From: Azolla caroliniana
Lineage: Eukaryota > Polypodiophyta
Length of the DNA stretch: 64,000 nucleotides
Direction of reading: 5' to 3'
NCBI GenBank assembly: GCA_043228905.1
Contig: JBHGNT010000009.1
Location: 13,020,001 to 13,084,000 of the forward strand
Under the pieces are notes generated by a model. It saw only the letters and a list, made by a program, of their open reading frames with translations, had not been told where the DNA came from and did not search any database. Both the position numbers and the translations under genes were made by a program. The first letter of the stretch is position 1. Every line of letters begins with the position of its first letter. Below are positions 53,782-64,000 of this stretch, piece by piece.

Positions 53782-54566
53782 TGTGAAATATCCCACATAG
53801 ATAGGAAAAGTTTAGGCTCTAGCTATATAAGAAGATTGAGATCCATCGTATTTCATCTATGGGTTAAGAGCACATAAGAAATAGTTGGACTTGGGCCACT
53901 TTTGTCTAGATGGACATATGTGGCTAAGTCGTTGGATGTGGCTAAGTGCCCGAACCGGCCGGTGAAGAAACTCAAACCGGCCGATGAAGACCCGGTGAGA
54001 ACCGGATGTTGCAGGCCCGGTGAGAACCTCTCACTGGATGAAGGGACACATATGTAGATATGTTTTTGAGAGCCCATTGGGGCTATATCTGTAAATAGCC
54101 CTAATGTCATATTAGTATAAATGTGACCTAGGGCAAACAGTGTGATGGGGATCATAGTTGCTGTTATTACCTTTGTATAGCGTGATTGGTGTAACGACTA
54201 TACAGAGAGAGAGCGATACAGAGCATGTCTCTGTTGTATAGCGTGATTGGTGCAATGACTGTACAGAGAGAGAGAGAGAGAGAGAGAAAGAGCGATACAA
54301 AGCATGTCTCTGTTGTAATCGCCGCTAGGCGAAGATTGTGAGCAAGAGGTCGTTGCCTTCGTGCTCCTTGTTGTACTCCTTGACATAGTGATAGTTTGGA
54401 GTCTGTGGACTCCCATGGTTTTTCCCTCTCAGGGTTTTCCAAGCTAACATCCTGTGTATTCTCTTTCTTTTGTGTACTTACCTCCATTCCCATTTCCTCT
54501 GTGTTTGATTGTCATCAAGTGATCTACGCTTCAGTTGTGGCCGGAGATTATTCCGCATATTTCACA
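53782..54566 (+). repeat. 5' LTR of copia C4 (785 bp)
   Basis: Starts TGTGAAATAT and ends ATATTTCACA, a perfect 10-bp inverted end. TATA-like GCTATATAAGAAG at about 53822. Direct repeats CTGTTGTATAGCGTGATTGG occur at about 54170 and 54230. Related to the LTR at 59404-60103 on the other strand. Confidence 0.92.
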
Positions 54567-54572
54567 TCAAAC

Positions 54573-54584
54573 TGGTATCAGAGC
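54573..54584 (+). promoter_or_regulatory. Primer binding site of C4
   Basis: TGGTATCAGAGC, six bases after the LTR end. Confidence 0.93.
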
Positions 54585-54603
54585 TCAACGACACAGAAAA
54601 ATG

Positions 54604-55460
54604 GAAGATTAGTTGGGAGGCATGTTCAAGCTCACCGGCTCCAACTACTTAGTGTGGAAGTTGAAGATGAGGGACATGCCCATGGTTAAAGATCTTTGGT
54701 TGCCGGTTCAGTTCGGGGACAAGAGACCGGACAAAATCGATGCCACGATATGGGAGGTGATGCACATGAAGACAACGACGTACATACGGTGCTTCATCGA
54801 CATGAGTCTATACAACAACTTCAATGAAGAGAGCAAGGCTCATGAGCTCTAGGAGAAGATCAGCATTATGTTTCAGAACAAAAATGTTGTTAATCAGGTT
54901 TCGGTATTTCGGAAGCTAGTAAGACTCCGGTACCAAGATGGCTCCAGCATGGCGGAGCACATGAATGCCTTCTAGGGGCTGATCCACCAGGCAACATCAT
55001 TGGAAGTACCTCTCGCCGATGAGGTACTAGCACTACTCCTGCTCGGTTCCCTCCTAGATAGCTGGGAGACGTTGGTTGTCACTTTGGGCAACGCCGGGCC
55101 GGAAGGGAAACGGTTATCCCTAGCAAGAGTGAAGTCGAGGTTGCTAGATGAGGAGGCGCGTTGGAAAGACAAGGATACGAGCTCTAACTCCAAAGCGCTC
55201 CTTACCAAATCGGAATGCGGAAGACAAAGGAACCGTAGTCCCCAGAACCGGGAAAAGTCGGGGACACGGTCAAAGTCAAGGGGGAGGCCTACTTGCTTCT
55301 ATTGCGGCAAGCCAGGACACTTCAAGAAGAACTGTCGGCACTTCCGAAAAGACAAGGAAACCGACGGTACCGATTCGAAGCGGACACCGGACCGGAACGG
55401 TAAAGACCGGAGGGGGCCGGACCGGAAGGAAATGACGGCAATCGCGGCAAGTGAAGAAGA
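54604..55460 (+). pseudogene. gag of C4
   Basis: Copia gag: GGMFKLTGSNYLVWKLKMRD, a stop at 54850, VFRKLVRLRYQDGSSMAEHM, a TAG at 54974, then EVLALLLLGSLLDSWETLVV and RVKSRLLDEEARWKD. The knuckle CFYCGKPGHFKKNC (about 55294-55335) is intact, in an Arg/Lys-rich surround. An early TAG replaces the fourth codon. The stops are few, so this copy is younger than C1 or C2. Confidence 0.88.
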
Positions 55461-55954
55461 GTTGATGTTCATCACCGAGGAGAGTGAGTTGAACCTTGCC
55501 TGTGGCGAGACAACGTGGGTTGTCGATTCCGGAGCGTCGTTCCACCTTACCCCGGACCGGAAATGCTTCTCATTCTACACAACCGGTGATCACGGTTGTG
55601 TCCGGATGCGGAATGAAGGTACATGCTGAATCATCAGCATAGGAGACGTGTGGTTGACATCATCAATCGGATGCAAGCTGCTGCTGAAGGATGTCTGACG
55701 CGTTCTGGAGGTTCGACTGAACCTGATATCAGTCGGTCGTCTAGATGATGAAGGCTACAGGGGTAGCATCCAAAACGGAGTCATGAAATTCAGCAAAGGG
55801 AGCCTGATAGTGGCTCGGGCCCGGAAGGTCAACACGTTGTACCTGATGAATGCTCGGCTATGTCCGAAAGAAGTGAACGTGGCTTCCGACACTACCGGTG
55901 AGCTGTGGCACAAGAGACTGTGTCACATGAGAATGAGGGGATGAAGAGGCTTGT
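55461..55954 (+). pseudogene. Protease and pre-integrase of C4, cut by a Tat LTR
   Basis: TTWVVDSGASFHLT (about 55512-55550) is an intact copia protease loop. Then a TGA at 55627 and a TGA at 55697, LNLISVGRLDDEGY, and ELWHKRLCHMRMRG, the pre-integrase motif with Cys for Gly. The reading ends at 55954, where the Tat-type LTR starts. Integrase, RT and RNase H are absent. Confidence 0.88.
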
Positions 55955-56400
55955 TGTTAATCCTTAGGGCCGGACAACAGCCTAACACAGGGTGTCCACT
56001 TAAGACACTTCACCAAAGGGTGTTACGGCGAGATAACTTACGACACAACGCTTAATTGGACCTTAATCGGTTACTTAGCAATACATCATTAACACGCGTA
56101 AGATATACAATAAGCACAGAATGGTGAACAATACTCAATGATTAAACAAGGGGTTTATATTACTCTTTGTTAATGACTACATTATAACCGGGCCTTTATA
56201 TAGGTCACCGGTGTGAAGTACAAAACGGTGCCAACCGGCACCTTTTTGGAATCGGTCCGGATCCGGATCGGCATACCGATGCTGGTCCATCTGTCCACAT
56301 CTTCTCATATATTAATCTATATACTAAGACTAGTAATTTCAACAGATTCCTAAATAACAATTCCCCTTTTCACACCCTAGTCTTTGTCGGCCGGGTAACA
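55955..56400 (-). repeat. Lone T1-type LTR (446 bp)
   Basis: From TGTTAATCCTTAGGGCC to CCGGGTAACA. No interior on either side: C4 ends at its left edge and a C5 LTR begins at its right edge. Flanks CTTGT and TCTTG are not a clean duplication. Confidence 0.92.
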
Positions 56401-56670
56401 TCTTGCACACAACTCTATTGTCGTCACTACCGTTTCTTTGCCTAGATGTATTTAACATACTAATACATCGTATGGACTATTTACAATTGTAGCCACTCCT
56501 ACATATCATTAATATTATTATTACTATAAAAATAATAATAATCTGTTTAAATAATCAACTCTCTGTTGTCGACTGTCGGCTATTTCCGAACAGTTGGTTC
56601 CTTCGACTCTTGGACTCTCGACTACTTCCGAACAGTCGGTTCCTCCCATTGGAGGGACATATCCCCAACA
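56401..56670 (-). repeat. 3' LTR of copia C5, truncated
   Basis: Minus strand starts TGTTGGGGATATG, preceded by the purine tract AATGGGGAGTT (56682-56671). It is cut at 56401 by the Tat LTR. Contains repeats of CGACT..TTCCGAACAGTCGG type. Confidence 0.8.
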
Positions 56671-59403
56671 AACTCCCCATTCACGCCTGTGGGAGGGAGT
56701 CGGTCCATCCTGTCTTCTGTTGACAGACTTTACGTCTGTCCATAGGTAGGTTCTTCGTGAGCATGTCAGATCCATTGTTATCCATGTGGATCTTCACAAG
56801 TGTGAACTCTCCTTCTTCGACCTTCTCGTGCAACTAGTGATACCTTCTCTGTACGTGCTTGGTCCGGGAGTGATATGCAGCATTCTTGGCAAGATGTATG
56901 GCACTCTAGCTGTCACAGTGAAGCAAGAACTCCCTTTGCTTCCTAGCTCATTGAGAAAATTTCTCATCCAGATCAGCTCTTTGCCGGCCTCTACCGCTGC
57001 CATATACTCTGCTCTATAGTCGACAAGGCTACATACTTCTACAGTCGTGATTGGCACGACACTGCTCCCCTCCATAGGTCATCACGTACCCTAACGTGGA
57101 TCGACTTGAGTCTACATCTCCTGACATGTTTGAGTTAGCAAAACCTTCCAACACATGTTTTCCAACACCATACCCTAGACACACCCCTGAGGTGTCTTTT
57201 AAGTACCTGAGTATCCACTTCACCGTTGCCCAGTGTTCTCTTCCTGGATTACTCATATATCAGCTTACTGCTCCCACAACAAATGCTATGTTTGGTGTCG
57301 AACAGACCATAGCATACATTAGACGGACAACGACCGAGGCATATGGTACCTTCCTCATCTCGACCTTCTCCTTCTCCCCTTTCGGGCACGGTTTTGCATT
57401 CAACCTGCAATTTGTCGGCAACACCAAGCCGACCGGCTTTGCATCCGACATGTTGAACCTTTCTAGGATCTTCATCACATACTTTTGTTGTGACAACCAT
57501 AGCACCTTTGAGTTATGTCTCGAACTATATGCATTCCTAAGATTTGTTTAGACGGTCGAAGGTCTTTCATGGAAATAGACCTACTTAGAGTTTTCTTCAA
57601 GCTTCCGATCCTTTTTGTGTCTTGTCCGACTATCAACATGTCATCAACATATAACAAGAGAATCAAGAAGTCTCCTTCTTCGTACCTTTTGACGAACACA
57701 CAGTGATCGGCTTGTGTTTTCTAGAACCGGTGTTCCATCAGGAAGGACTCGAACTTCTTGTACCATTGGCATGGATCTTGTTTCAAACCGTGCAAGCTTT
57801 TCTTCAGTTGACACACCAGGTTCTCTTTCCCTTTCTCCTCAAAGCCTTCGGGTTGCTGCATGTAGATTTCTTCCTCTAGCTCCCCGTGTAAGAATGCGGT
57901 TTTGACATGCAACTGTTCGATCTCCAGGCCCATACTGGCTGCTATATTTAGAACAATTTGAATGGATGTCATCTTTACGACTGGTGCGAATATTTCTTCA
58001 AAGTCGACGCCCTTTTTTTGTTGAAAACCCTTCACCACTATGCGGGCTTTATACATATGCTCACTGTCGGCTTCTCCAAACTTCGCCTTGTAGACCCATT
58101 TATTCCTGAGTGCTCTCTTACCTTTCAGCAGCTCTACCAAGTCGTAGGTGTAATTCTCATGCAAGGATTCCAACTCATCTTGCATCACGCTCAGCCATTT
58201 CGCTCTGTGCTCATCGGCAATTACTTCTTCATAGCACTCCGGTTCACCTTCATCAGTCAAGAGGATGTATTGACTGGCATATGTTGTCGGTGCTTTCCTT
58301 TCTCAGCGTGGGTATCTCCTTTCACTCGTTGTTGGATCTCTTTCGGATGTCTCTGCCAACTCTTCTCTTCGCTCGGGTTCTTGCACGTCAATCAACATCT
58401 CCAGGTTCGATGACTCCAACTCATACTCTTCAATTGACCTTCGCAGCTCTGCTGACTCTGACTCACAGTCGGTCGGTCACTCCGAGTTGACCAACTCGGA
58501 TTCAGCTGTGCCGACTGTTGGTTCACTTAACCTTAGATCGACGATAGTCAACGTTGACTAGGGAGTCGTATCCGACTTCTGTTGCTTCCAGTCTTCAATC
58601 ATCTTATCTTCAAGAAAGACTACATCCTGACTTCTCACTACCTTCTTGTCGACCAGATCCCATAGCCTATAACCAAACTCATCTTTCGAGTATCCCATGA
58701 ATATGCATGCCTTCGACTTAGTGTCGAGCTTTCACCTCTGATCCTTTTGTACATGCATATACCCCAAACATCTGAACACCCTCAAGGTTTGGTAGGAGAC
58801 ATCCTTCCCTGTCCACACTCTCTATGGGACATCACCGTTTAATGGTACAGAGGGAGACCTGTTGATCAGATAAACAGATGTGTACATCGCCTCAGCCCAA
58901 TAGGATTTCAGCAGTTTCGCATGAGAGAGCATGCTCCTTACCCTCTCCATGATTGTTTAATTCATCCTCTATGCAAGCCCGTTCAACTTTGGGGTCTTTG
59001 GCACTGTGTATTTGATCTGAATACGTTGGCACTTGTTGTATTCCTCAAATTGCCCTCTATACTCGCCACCGTTGTTGGTTCAAACAACCTTCAACTTCCG
59101 ACCCGACTCTCTTTCGGCTCTTGCCTAGAACTCCTTGAAAAATGACAGTACTTGATCCTTCGACTTCAGTACGAAGGCCCATGTCATCTGACTATAGTCG
59201 TCAATGAACGTCACAAAGTACTATCCACATCGATGCGATGGAGCATCCACAAAGTACTCGTTCCAGTGGCACTTCTCTTCTCCTCAGTGGTCTTGTGTGT
59301 AATGATGCTCTATTCTGCTTTCTGACTAAGCAGTCGACACACTTCTCCATGTGCACTCCCTTGACTTCTGGTAGAAGTTTCTTGACAAGAACTACACACT
59401 CCA
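56671..59403 (-). pseudogene. C5 pol: integrase, RT and RNase H of a copia element
   Basis: Minus strand, from the right: integrase zinc part VHMEKCVDCLVRKQNRA (about 59340), then TNNGGEYRG (the catalytic DNGGEY with Asn), PKLNGLA and SYWAEAMYTSVYLINR. After the variable linker: RNKWVYKAKFG, VKGFQQKKGVDFEEIFAPV, TAFLHGELEEEIYMQQPEGF, then LLLYVDDMLIVGQD with an intact YVDD (about 57655), QQKYVMKILERFNM, and RNase H with ANSNMSGDVDSSRSTLGY and EYMAAVEAGKELIWM. It ends SDMLTKNLPMDRRKV near 56700, just before the purine tract. Stops occur about every 150 bases in integrase, fewer in RT. Confidence 0.9.
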
Positions 59404-60103
59404 ATGAACACCACTCAGCCACAACCGAGCTTAGAATCAAACACAGAAAAACGGGGAATGAAAAACACGACACAAAGGAGAGAAGAGAACAAAGGATGTT
59501 TAACGTGGAAAACCCTAAGAGGGAAAAACCACGGGAGTCCACAGAATCCAAACTATCACTATATCACAATGATTACAACAGTGAGCTCACGGCAGCAACG
59601 ACCTCGCGCTCTCGATCTTCGCCACAGGCGGCGGTTACAACAGAGGCAACGACCTCTTCCTCTCTCTTTTTGTCTCTGTGTACACTGTACACTTTTAGTC
59701 TTGCACCAACAAGAATGACAACAACCACAACATTCTCTGTTTGCCCTAAGTCATATTTATACTAATATGACTTTTGGGCTATTTACAAATATAGCCCCGA
59801 TGGGCTCTCACCATATTTACGAATATGTCCCTTCATCCGGTGAGCACTCCTCACCGGTCCTGCATCATCCAACGCTTGCTGGGCAGTTGTGATCCGGTTC
59901 TCACCGGGTCTTCCGTTGCCGGGCACTTGTAATCCGGTTCTCACTGGGTCTTCACCATCCAGCTCTTGTCGGGTACTCTTCATTCGGTTCTCATCGGGTC
60001 TTCACCATCCGGCTCTTGCCGGGTACTTCTCATCCGGTTCTCATTGGGTCTTCCGTTGCCGGGTACTCTTCACTTCCCATCCGGAGAGACCTGTTTCCTA
60101 ACA
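59404..60103 (-). repeat. 3' LTR of copia C6 (about 700 bp)
   Basis: Minus strand starts TGTTAGGAAACAGG. It is related to the C4 LTR (for example GTTTTTCCCTCTTAGGG and GGTTGTGG segments). It contains imperfect repeats of CCGGTTCTCACYGGGTCTTC (59880-60060). Left border approximate. Confidence 0.8.
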
Positions 60104-60119
60104 AACTCCCCCTTCACTC
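60104..60119 (-). promoter_or_regulatory. Polypurine tract of C6
   Basis: Minus strand GAGTGAAGGGGGAGTT directly before TGTTAGG. This is the normal start site for plus-strand DNA. Confidence 0.85.
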
Positions 60120-60236
60120 CAGCATGGGATGTCTTACTAGTCCAATCCGCTTCCGGCATGCATCCAGCTTGTCGGGTATCAGTACTTTGGTCAGCATATC
60201 TGATCCGTTCACGGCCGTGTGGATCTTCGTCAGCGC
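60120..60236 (-). pseudogene. End of C6 pol (RNase H tail)
   Basis: Minus strand reads NGSDMLTKVLIPDKLDACRK RIGL and stops at about 60120; the same place in C5 reads NGSDMLTKNLP. The rest of C6 is displaced by P2, whose LTR starts at 60237. Confidence 0.78.
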
Positions 60237-60864
60237 TGTCGAGGTATTCCTCGCGGATGCGTGGAATGAGGCGGGACCGCGGGGGTCTTGTACCGAAGAG
60301 CAAGAGAGAAAGGAGAAGGGAAGAGACCCACTAGGTGCGAGCGTAGATCCACAGGGACAAGGCCCTTCGACACAAAGACGCGAGTGGGACAGCGACACAG
60401 AGACACACGAATGTATGTATGTATTAACAAAGAACACGAAGTCGGTTACAACCGAACAGGCCGGCGAACAGATGCCGATACCTGTTCGTAAACGCACAGA
60501 AAAGAAAGAGTAGGCTGGAGGTGCTGTCGGAAGCACTCGGGCATTCCTCAGAGCAGCGCGAGCCTCCCGAAACCTGCACAGAAAGGAGCTACAGAGTATG
60601 GAAGAGAGAGAAGCCTTCGGCCCGCAATCCGACAGCACTTCGTCCTTTCTATCCACGATCCCCCATTCCCCTCTTCGTCTCCCTCCTTTTATAGGCAAGG
60701 AAGGAGCCGTTTCCTATTAACTTCCTACCTACCGAATCTACCTACCTAGGATCTCCCTTGTCCCTAATTCTCTCCTATGTACAACACAAGGCGTACGTGC
60801 ATGAAGAGCCGGTTCTTATGCTCCGGCGCACCGATTCCGCTTGTGGACGGTTTTCTTCACGACA
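60237..60864 (-). repeat. 3' LTR of P2 (628 bp)
   Basis: Plus strand TGTCGAGG to TTCACGACA, with TGTCG/CGACA inverted ends. TATA-like TTTATAGG on the plus strand at about 60688 (CCTATAAAAGG on the minus strand). Confidence 0.88.
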
Positions 60865-60880
60865 TCCGCCCCCACCTAAC
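60865..60880 (-). promoter_or_regulatory. Polypurine tract of P2
   Basis: Minus strand TTAGGTGGGGGCGGATG directly before TGTCGTGAAG. Confidence 0.8.
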
Positions 60881-60937
60881 CGCGCATCCACCGCCATGCG
60901 CCAAATTGAGTTGGGACGGAGAAAACCGGTCCAGCCT

Positions 60938-61627
60938 TCAATCCCCGCCTGTCGGTTCTTCCTCGGTTTCGGATCGTTCGTCGTTCCAGTCCAGGTTAAC
61001 CGGATTCGGCTCGTCGTCATGACGCTTCTTGAACGCTTTGATCCGCTTCCCAGCTACCGGTATCGCCATTCTCGTGCCGTCGAGTTCCGCCAGATGGTAC
61101 GTCCCGTTGTCGTTGGCGCTTTGTACCACGTAAGGCCCGAACCACCTTCTTGCGAACTTCCGTGTTGCTCGGTGCTGGTTGTCGAGGCTGTTGTCATAGA
61201 CTAGCACCCAGTCACCTTCCTCGATCTTCTTCGGTCGGAGCCGGTGCGTTCGGTCGAACCGGGCTTTGTTCCTCGTCCTTGCCACCCGAAGCTTTTCCGT
61301 AGCTTGCTCTACGTCCTCCGGTCTTCGCTCGAGCTGTCAACAGTTCCTCCCGGCTCATCTCGTCTCTCCAGTCCACGGTTGCCCATGAGGAGATCGTACG
61401 TTCCATCGGCATGACCGGCTTCTGCCCAAACATGAGCTCTGCCGGCATGAATCCGGTTACCGAACTGTGCATAGTTCGGTCAGCCCATAACGCGTAAGGC
61501 AACAGTCGCGGCCAGTTCCCGACTTGACCTCCGCATGCCCGAACTAACGCCTTGACAATCGGTCTGTGTCCGCGCTCCACCTTCCCATTTGCCTCCGGAT
61601 TGTACGCAGTGGTAAGCGAGAGCTTGA
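60938..61627 (-). pseudogene. Integrase C-terminal half of P2
   Basis: Minus strand from 61627: AYNPEANGKVERGHRP holds the catalytic Glu, then LPYALWADRTMHSSVTGF and PAELMFGQKPVMPMER. A one-base shift near 61325 leads into RTRNKARFDRTHRLRPKK, WVLVYDNSLDNQ and PVAGKRIKAFKKR, ending GGD at 60938. The last part resembles the SH3-like tail of gypsy integrases; I see no chromodomain. The frame also shifts at about 61625 from the upstream part. Confidence 0.88.
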
Positions 61628-62935
61628 CTATAGCCGGTCGAACAGCTCCTCGGCCTCTTCGGCGTCCAACTCCCCGCGATCAGCCACGATCTTCCCGACG
61701 CACCCGTACCGGCATATCACGTCCTCAATCAGGAACCGACATACGGCCGCGGTCGTTTTGTTCTGAAGGGCTCGGCCTTCCACCTGGTTCGTCAGATCTT
61801 CCCGAGCCAGGACCAGATACTGCATCTGTCCTACTCCCATCGGCATCGTCACTAGGTCTACCATCCATTTGAAGTGGATGGTCGGAGGGTACGTAGGGTG
61901 AAGCTCGTTCCGGTGTCGGACTATGGAGTGCATCTGACAGCTCTCGCAAGTTGTCATGAACCGATGCACGTCCCGGTATAGTCCTCGCCACCAGTACTTC
62001 CCCTTTATCTTCTCGAACGTGGCCCACGTTCCACGGTGTCCGGCCCAAGGGATGTCGTGGTAGGCCGTCAACAGCTCCTCCTGTTCTTCCTTCATCGCCA
62101 CCACCCGGAGCGGGACGCCGTTCCTCTTCTTCGGGTGCTTCCATAAGTATCCATCCCGGAGAAAGAATCGGTAAGCTTTCTTCCGGATCCGGTTGGCCTC
62201 GTCCTTTGTCCACGACGCATCCGGCGTCATCGTCCTCAAAAATCCACCGATCTGGAGCCACTCGCCGTCGTACTTGCTCTCGTCGAAGTCGTTAAGTACC
62301 GGAGTGCTCGTCCCATCGGTCGTCACATACGCCGCCTCGAAGAAGTCCACGCCGACTTCTTCGTCCTTCGAAACCATGCCGCCCTCGTTATCAAACCTCT
62401 CCCTCGAAAGCATGTCGGCCATGGCGTTGTCCTTTCCGGAAATGTGTCGTATTTCCGGATCCAGGGACTTGATGTACGCTATCCACCTGAGCATCGCCAG
62501 GTCCGGTGTCGCGCATCCGGAAACCATGCCGAGAATTGGCAGGCAATCCGTCTCGATAATCACTTCTGTCCCGATCAGGTAGTCTTTGTCGGCCTTTACT
62601 GCCGAAACGATACCCCAAAGTTCGCGTTTAACCTGGGCATACCTCCGCATTCGCTCACTAAGGACCTTCGCGCCGAATCGGATCGGGAACCGAATGCCGT
62701 CCTCGTCTTCTTGGTTGACGACCCATCTGATCCTGGTCGGACTCATATCCACCGTTATGTATACCGGGGTACCCTTCTCGTAGACAGCCTTCTGGAGTGC
62801 CAGTGTTGCCGCAAGAGCTTCCTTTAGCTTCCGGACCGACTCCGTGTGCTCGTCTCGCCACTCGAATTTCCGCCCCTTCTTCAGCAACCCGTATAGCGGC
62901 TCCGCAACGGGATCCATATGTGGTAGAATGCGCAT
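61628..62935 (-). pseudogene. RNase H and integrase N-terminal half of P2
   Basis: 435 codons without a stop. RNase H: VYITVDMSPTRIRWVV (Asp), VKRELWGIVSA (Glu), EVIIETDCLPILG (Asp) and HISGKDNAMADMLSR. The integrase zinc part follows: HDIPWAGHRGTWATFEKI and CESCQMHS. Then the core: FKWMVDLVTMP (first Asp) and GKIVADRGEL (second Asp, where ..SDNGxEF is usual). A frameshift joins it to the next part at about 61625. At its start (about 62925) a small deletion breaks the link from RT. Confidence 0.9.
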
Positions 62936-63930
62936 GCCCCCAGGAACCTCCGAACTTCCGTAACCGAGCTACAGTCGGTCTTCATCGCGGAGATGGCTTC
63001 TACTTTTGCCGGAGACGGCTTCCGGCCATACGGTCCACACAGGTGTCCGACCACCAGGATTTCTGATTGCCCGAAGGCCGATTTCTCCCCGGAGAAGGTG
63101 AGCCTTGCATCCTCTAGCCTTTGTAGCACCTTCTCGCAGTCGTCGATGTGTGTTGCCACGAATCGCCGGCATCCGTCCGGCCCGACTGTCTCGTCCTTCT
63201 CTTCCACCGGGCACCCCTTTATCAGGATGTCATCCAGAAATGGCATGGTGATGTCCGGGATGCAATCCCTCAGTACTTTGTTCATTGCATTCACCATGTG
63301 GGCCACCGAGTTGGTCCCTCCTTGTGGCAGGGTACACATTCGCACTAGGCCGAGGGGAGTTCGCATCGTCGTAATGTCTCTGCTCTCCACGGCTAGCTGG
63401 AACTGGTCGTACCCCGAGTATAGATCACTGACCGAGTAAATCGACCTTCCGACGAAGGCCTCCGCGAACTCGTCTATGGTCGGTCCGATTCCTGCGTTCC
63501 GAATGGTCACTCTGTTGACCGGCTGCAGGTCTTGAATGAAGCGCATCGTTCCGTTTTTCTTTGGTACGGTAAACCATCGGTTCGAGTATGGGGCACTCGA
63601 CGGTTCGAGAATGCCCATATCTACTTTCTGCCTCAATAGCTCCATCAACTTCGGGATGTGAGCTCTCGGTACCGGAATCAGCTTGAGATTCCACGGCACA
63701 TGCGGTACCGTGAATATCACCATCGGCTCCATGATCGTCGGGTCTACGCACCCGATCTCTTCCGGTGAGAATGCAAAGGCTTTCCCGTGACTTCCGAGCA
63801 TTCTCCGAAACCGGTCTTCCTCCGCCGGCAGTAGGAACCCGCCCCCACTGATCTTGAGCTCCCGGAGCGTCCCGTCGGTGAAGGTGTGTCCTATGCAGGC
63901 CGGATCTCGTAAACTGGGGTCCGACGCCAC
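62881..63930 (-). pseudogene. Reverse transcriptase of P2
   Basis: 349 codons. RSTLTGGQ-type sequence lies upstream; the frame opens at MASDPSLRDPACIG. RT motifs: SAPYSNRWFTVPKKNGTMRF, IQDLQPVNRVTIRN, SVSDLYSGYDQFQL, TPLGLVRMCTLPQGGTNSV and MPFLDDILIKG (the catalytic box, about 63240-63208), then the thumb and connection VRRFLGACAFYH. The Phe-Leu-Asp-Asp box is intact. The NRWF and GGTNSVAHM forms differ from T and G elements and recall a gypsy group found in fungi and non-seed plants; that is from memory. Confidence 0.9.
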
Positions 63931-64000
63931 CCCTCTGATTCAGGACTCGCTGCCCTCCGGTAAGGGTGCTGCGATCGGCCTTACCTTCCGGTCCACAGTC

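Larger units (their letters stand above)
60237..64000 (-). mobile_element. P2: divergent Ty3/gypsy element, cut by the window edge
   Basis: 3' LTR (60237-60864), polypurine tract, pol with RT, RNase H and integrase, continuing past 64000. The RT type differs from T and G elements. Codon composition is GC-rich and stops are rare: pol is broken by three frameshifts only, which suggests a younger copy. Confidence 0.88.

Noticed and set aside
59404-60103. This LTR as the 5' LTR of C5
   Set aside because: A polypurine tract and an RNase H tail adjoin its right side on the minus strand, so it is the 3' LTR of another element (C6); C5 simply starts abruptly at its left edge.

Overview
The window is nuclear DNA of a land plant, made almost entirely of transposable elements. 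The evidence is the set of families present: Ty3/gypsy elements of Tat-like type with tRNA-Arg-like primer sites, other gypsy elements and several Ty1/copia elements with tRNA-Met-like primer sites (TGGTATCAGAGC), a LINE fragment, and an intron-containing DNA transposon. I see no ordinary single-copy host gene, rRNA, tRNA or CRISPR array. The species cannot be named from this sequence. Nearly all coding regions carry stops or frameshifts, as expected of old methylated repeats. Protein coordinates below therefore describe remnants.

Labels and layout. T1 (1-10095, minus) is a nearly complete Tat-like element: 3' LTR cut by the window edge, a third ORF after integrase, integrase, RNase H/RT, protease, gag, PBS, 5' LTR. 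It sits in the gag of copia C1 (10096-10736). G1 (about 11757-15486, plus) is a gypsy element truncated in RT. From 15487 comes one half of an LTR of another Tat-like element, T3. Its other half is at 37234-37642 and its third ORF lies at 37680-38949 and 46897-47260.

The gap inside the T3 LTR is filled by K1 (15790-37233). K1 is a 21.4-kb composite DNA transposon with 27-bp terminal inverted repeats (24/27 identical) and a TTAT target duplication. It holds a minus-strand transposase-like gene (32231-36109, three exons) and a convergent plus-strand gene (26628-31008, five exons with consistent phases). It also holds many TTAGTACTAA-type repeats, a 198-bp satellite, and two guests: Tat-like T2 (about 16000-24431, plus) and non-autonomous N1 (27173-29947, minus).

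Copia C2 (38950-46896, minus) interrupts T3. C2 is itself interrupted by non-autonomous N2 (40507-43599, plus, TSD ATGAG), and its 5' LTR holds a LINE fragment. Further right are copia C3 (47261 onward), gypsy fragment P1 (48444-49651, minus), gypsy G2 (49652-53555, plus), copia C4 (53782-55954, plus), a lone Tat LTR (55955-56400), copia C5 (56401-59403, minus), copia C6 3' end (59404-60236, minus) and gypsy P2 (60237-64000, minus, cut by the window edge).

Three things stand out. First, K1, with its convergent two-gene layout and unassigned transposase. Second, a shared third ORF of the Tat-like elements (globular N-terminal part, coiled coils, acidic tail). Third, a conserved block of about 40 bp directly before the 3' LTR of five elements that otherwise differ.
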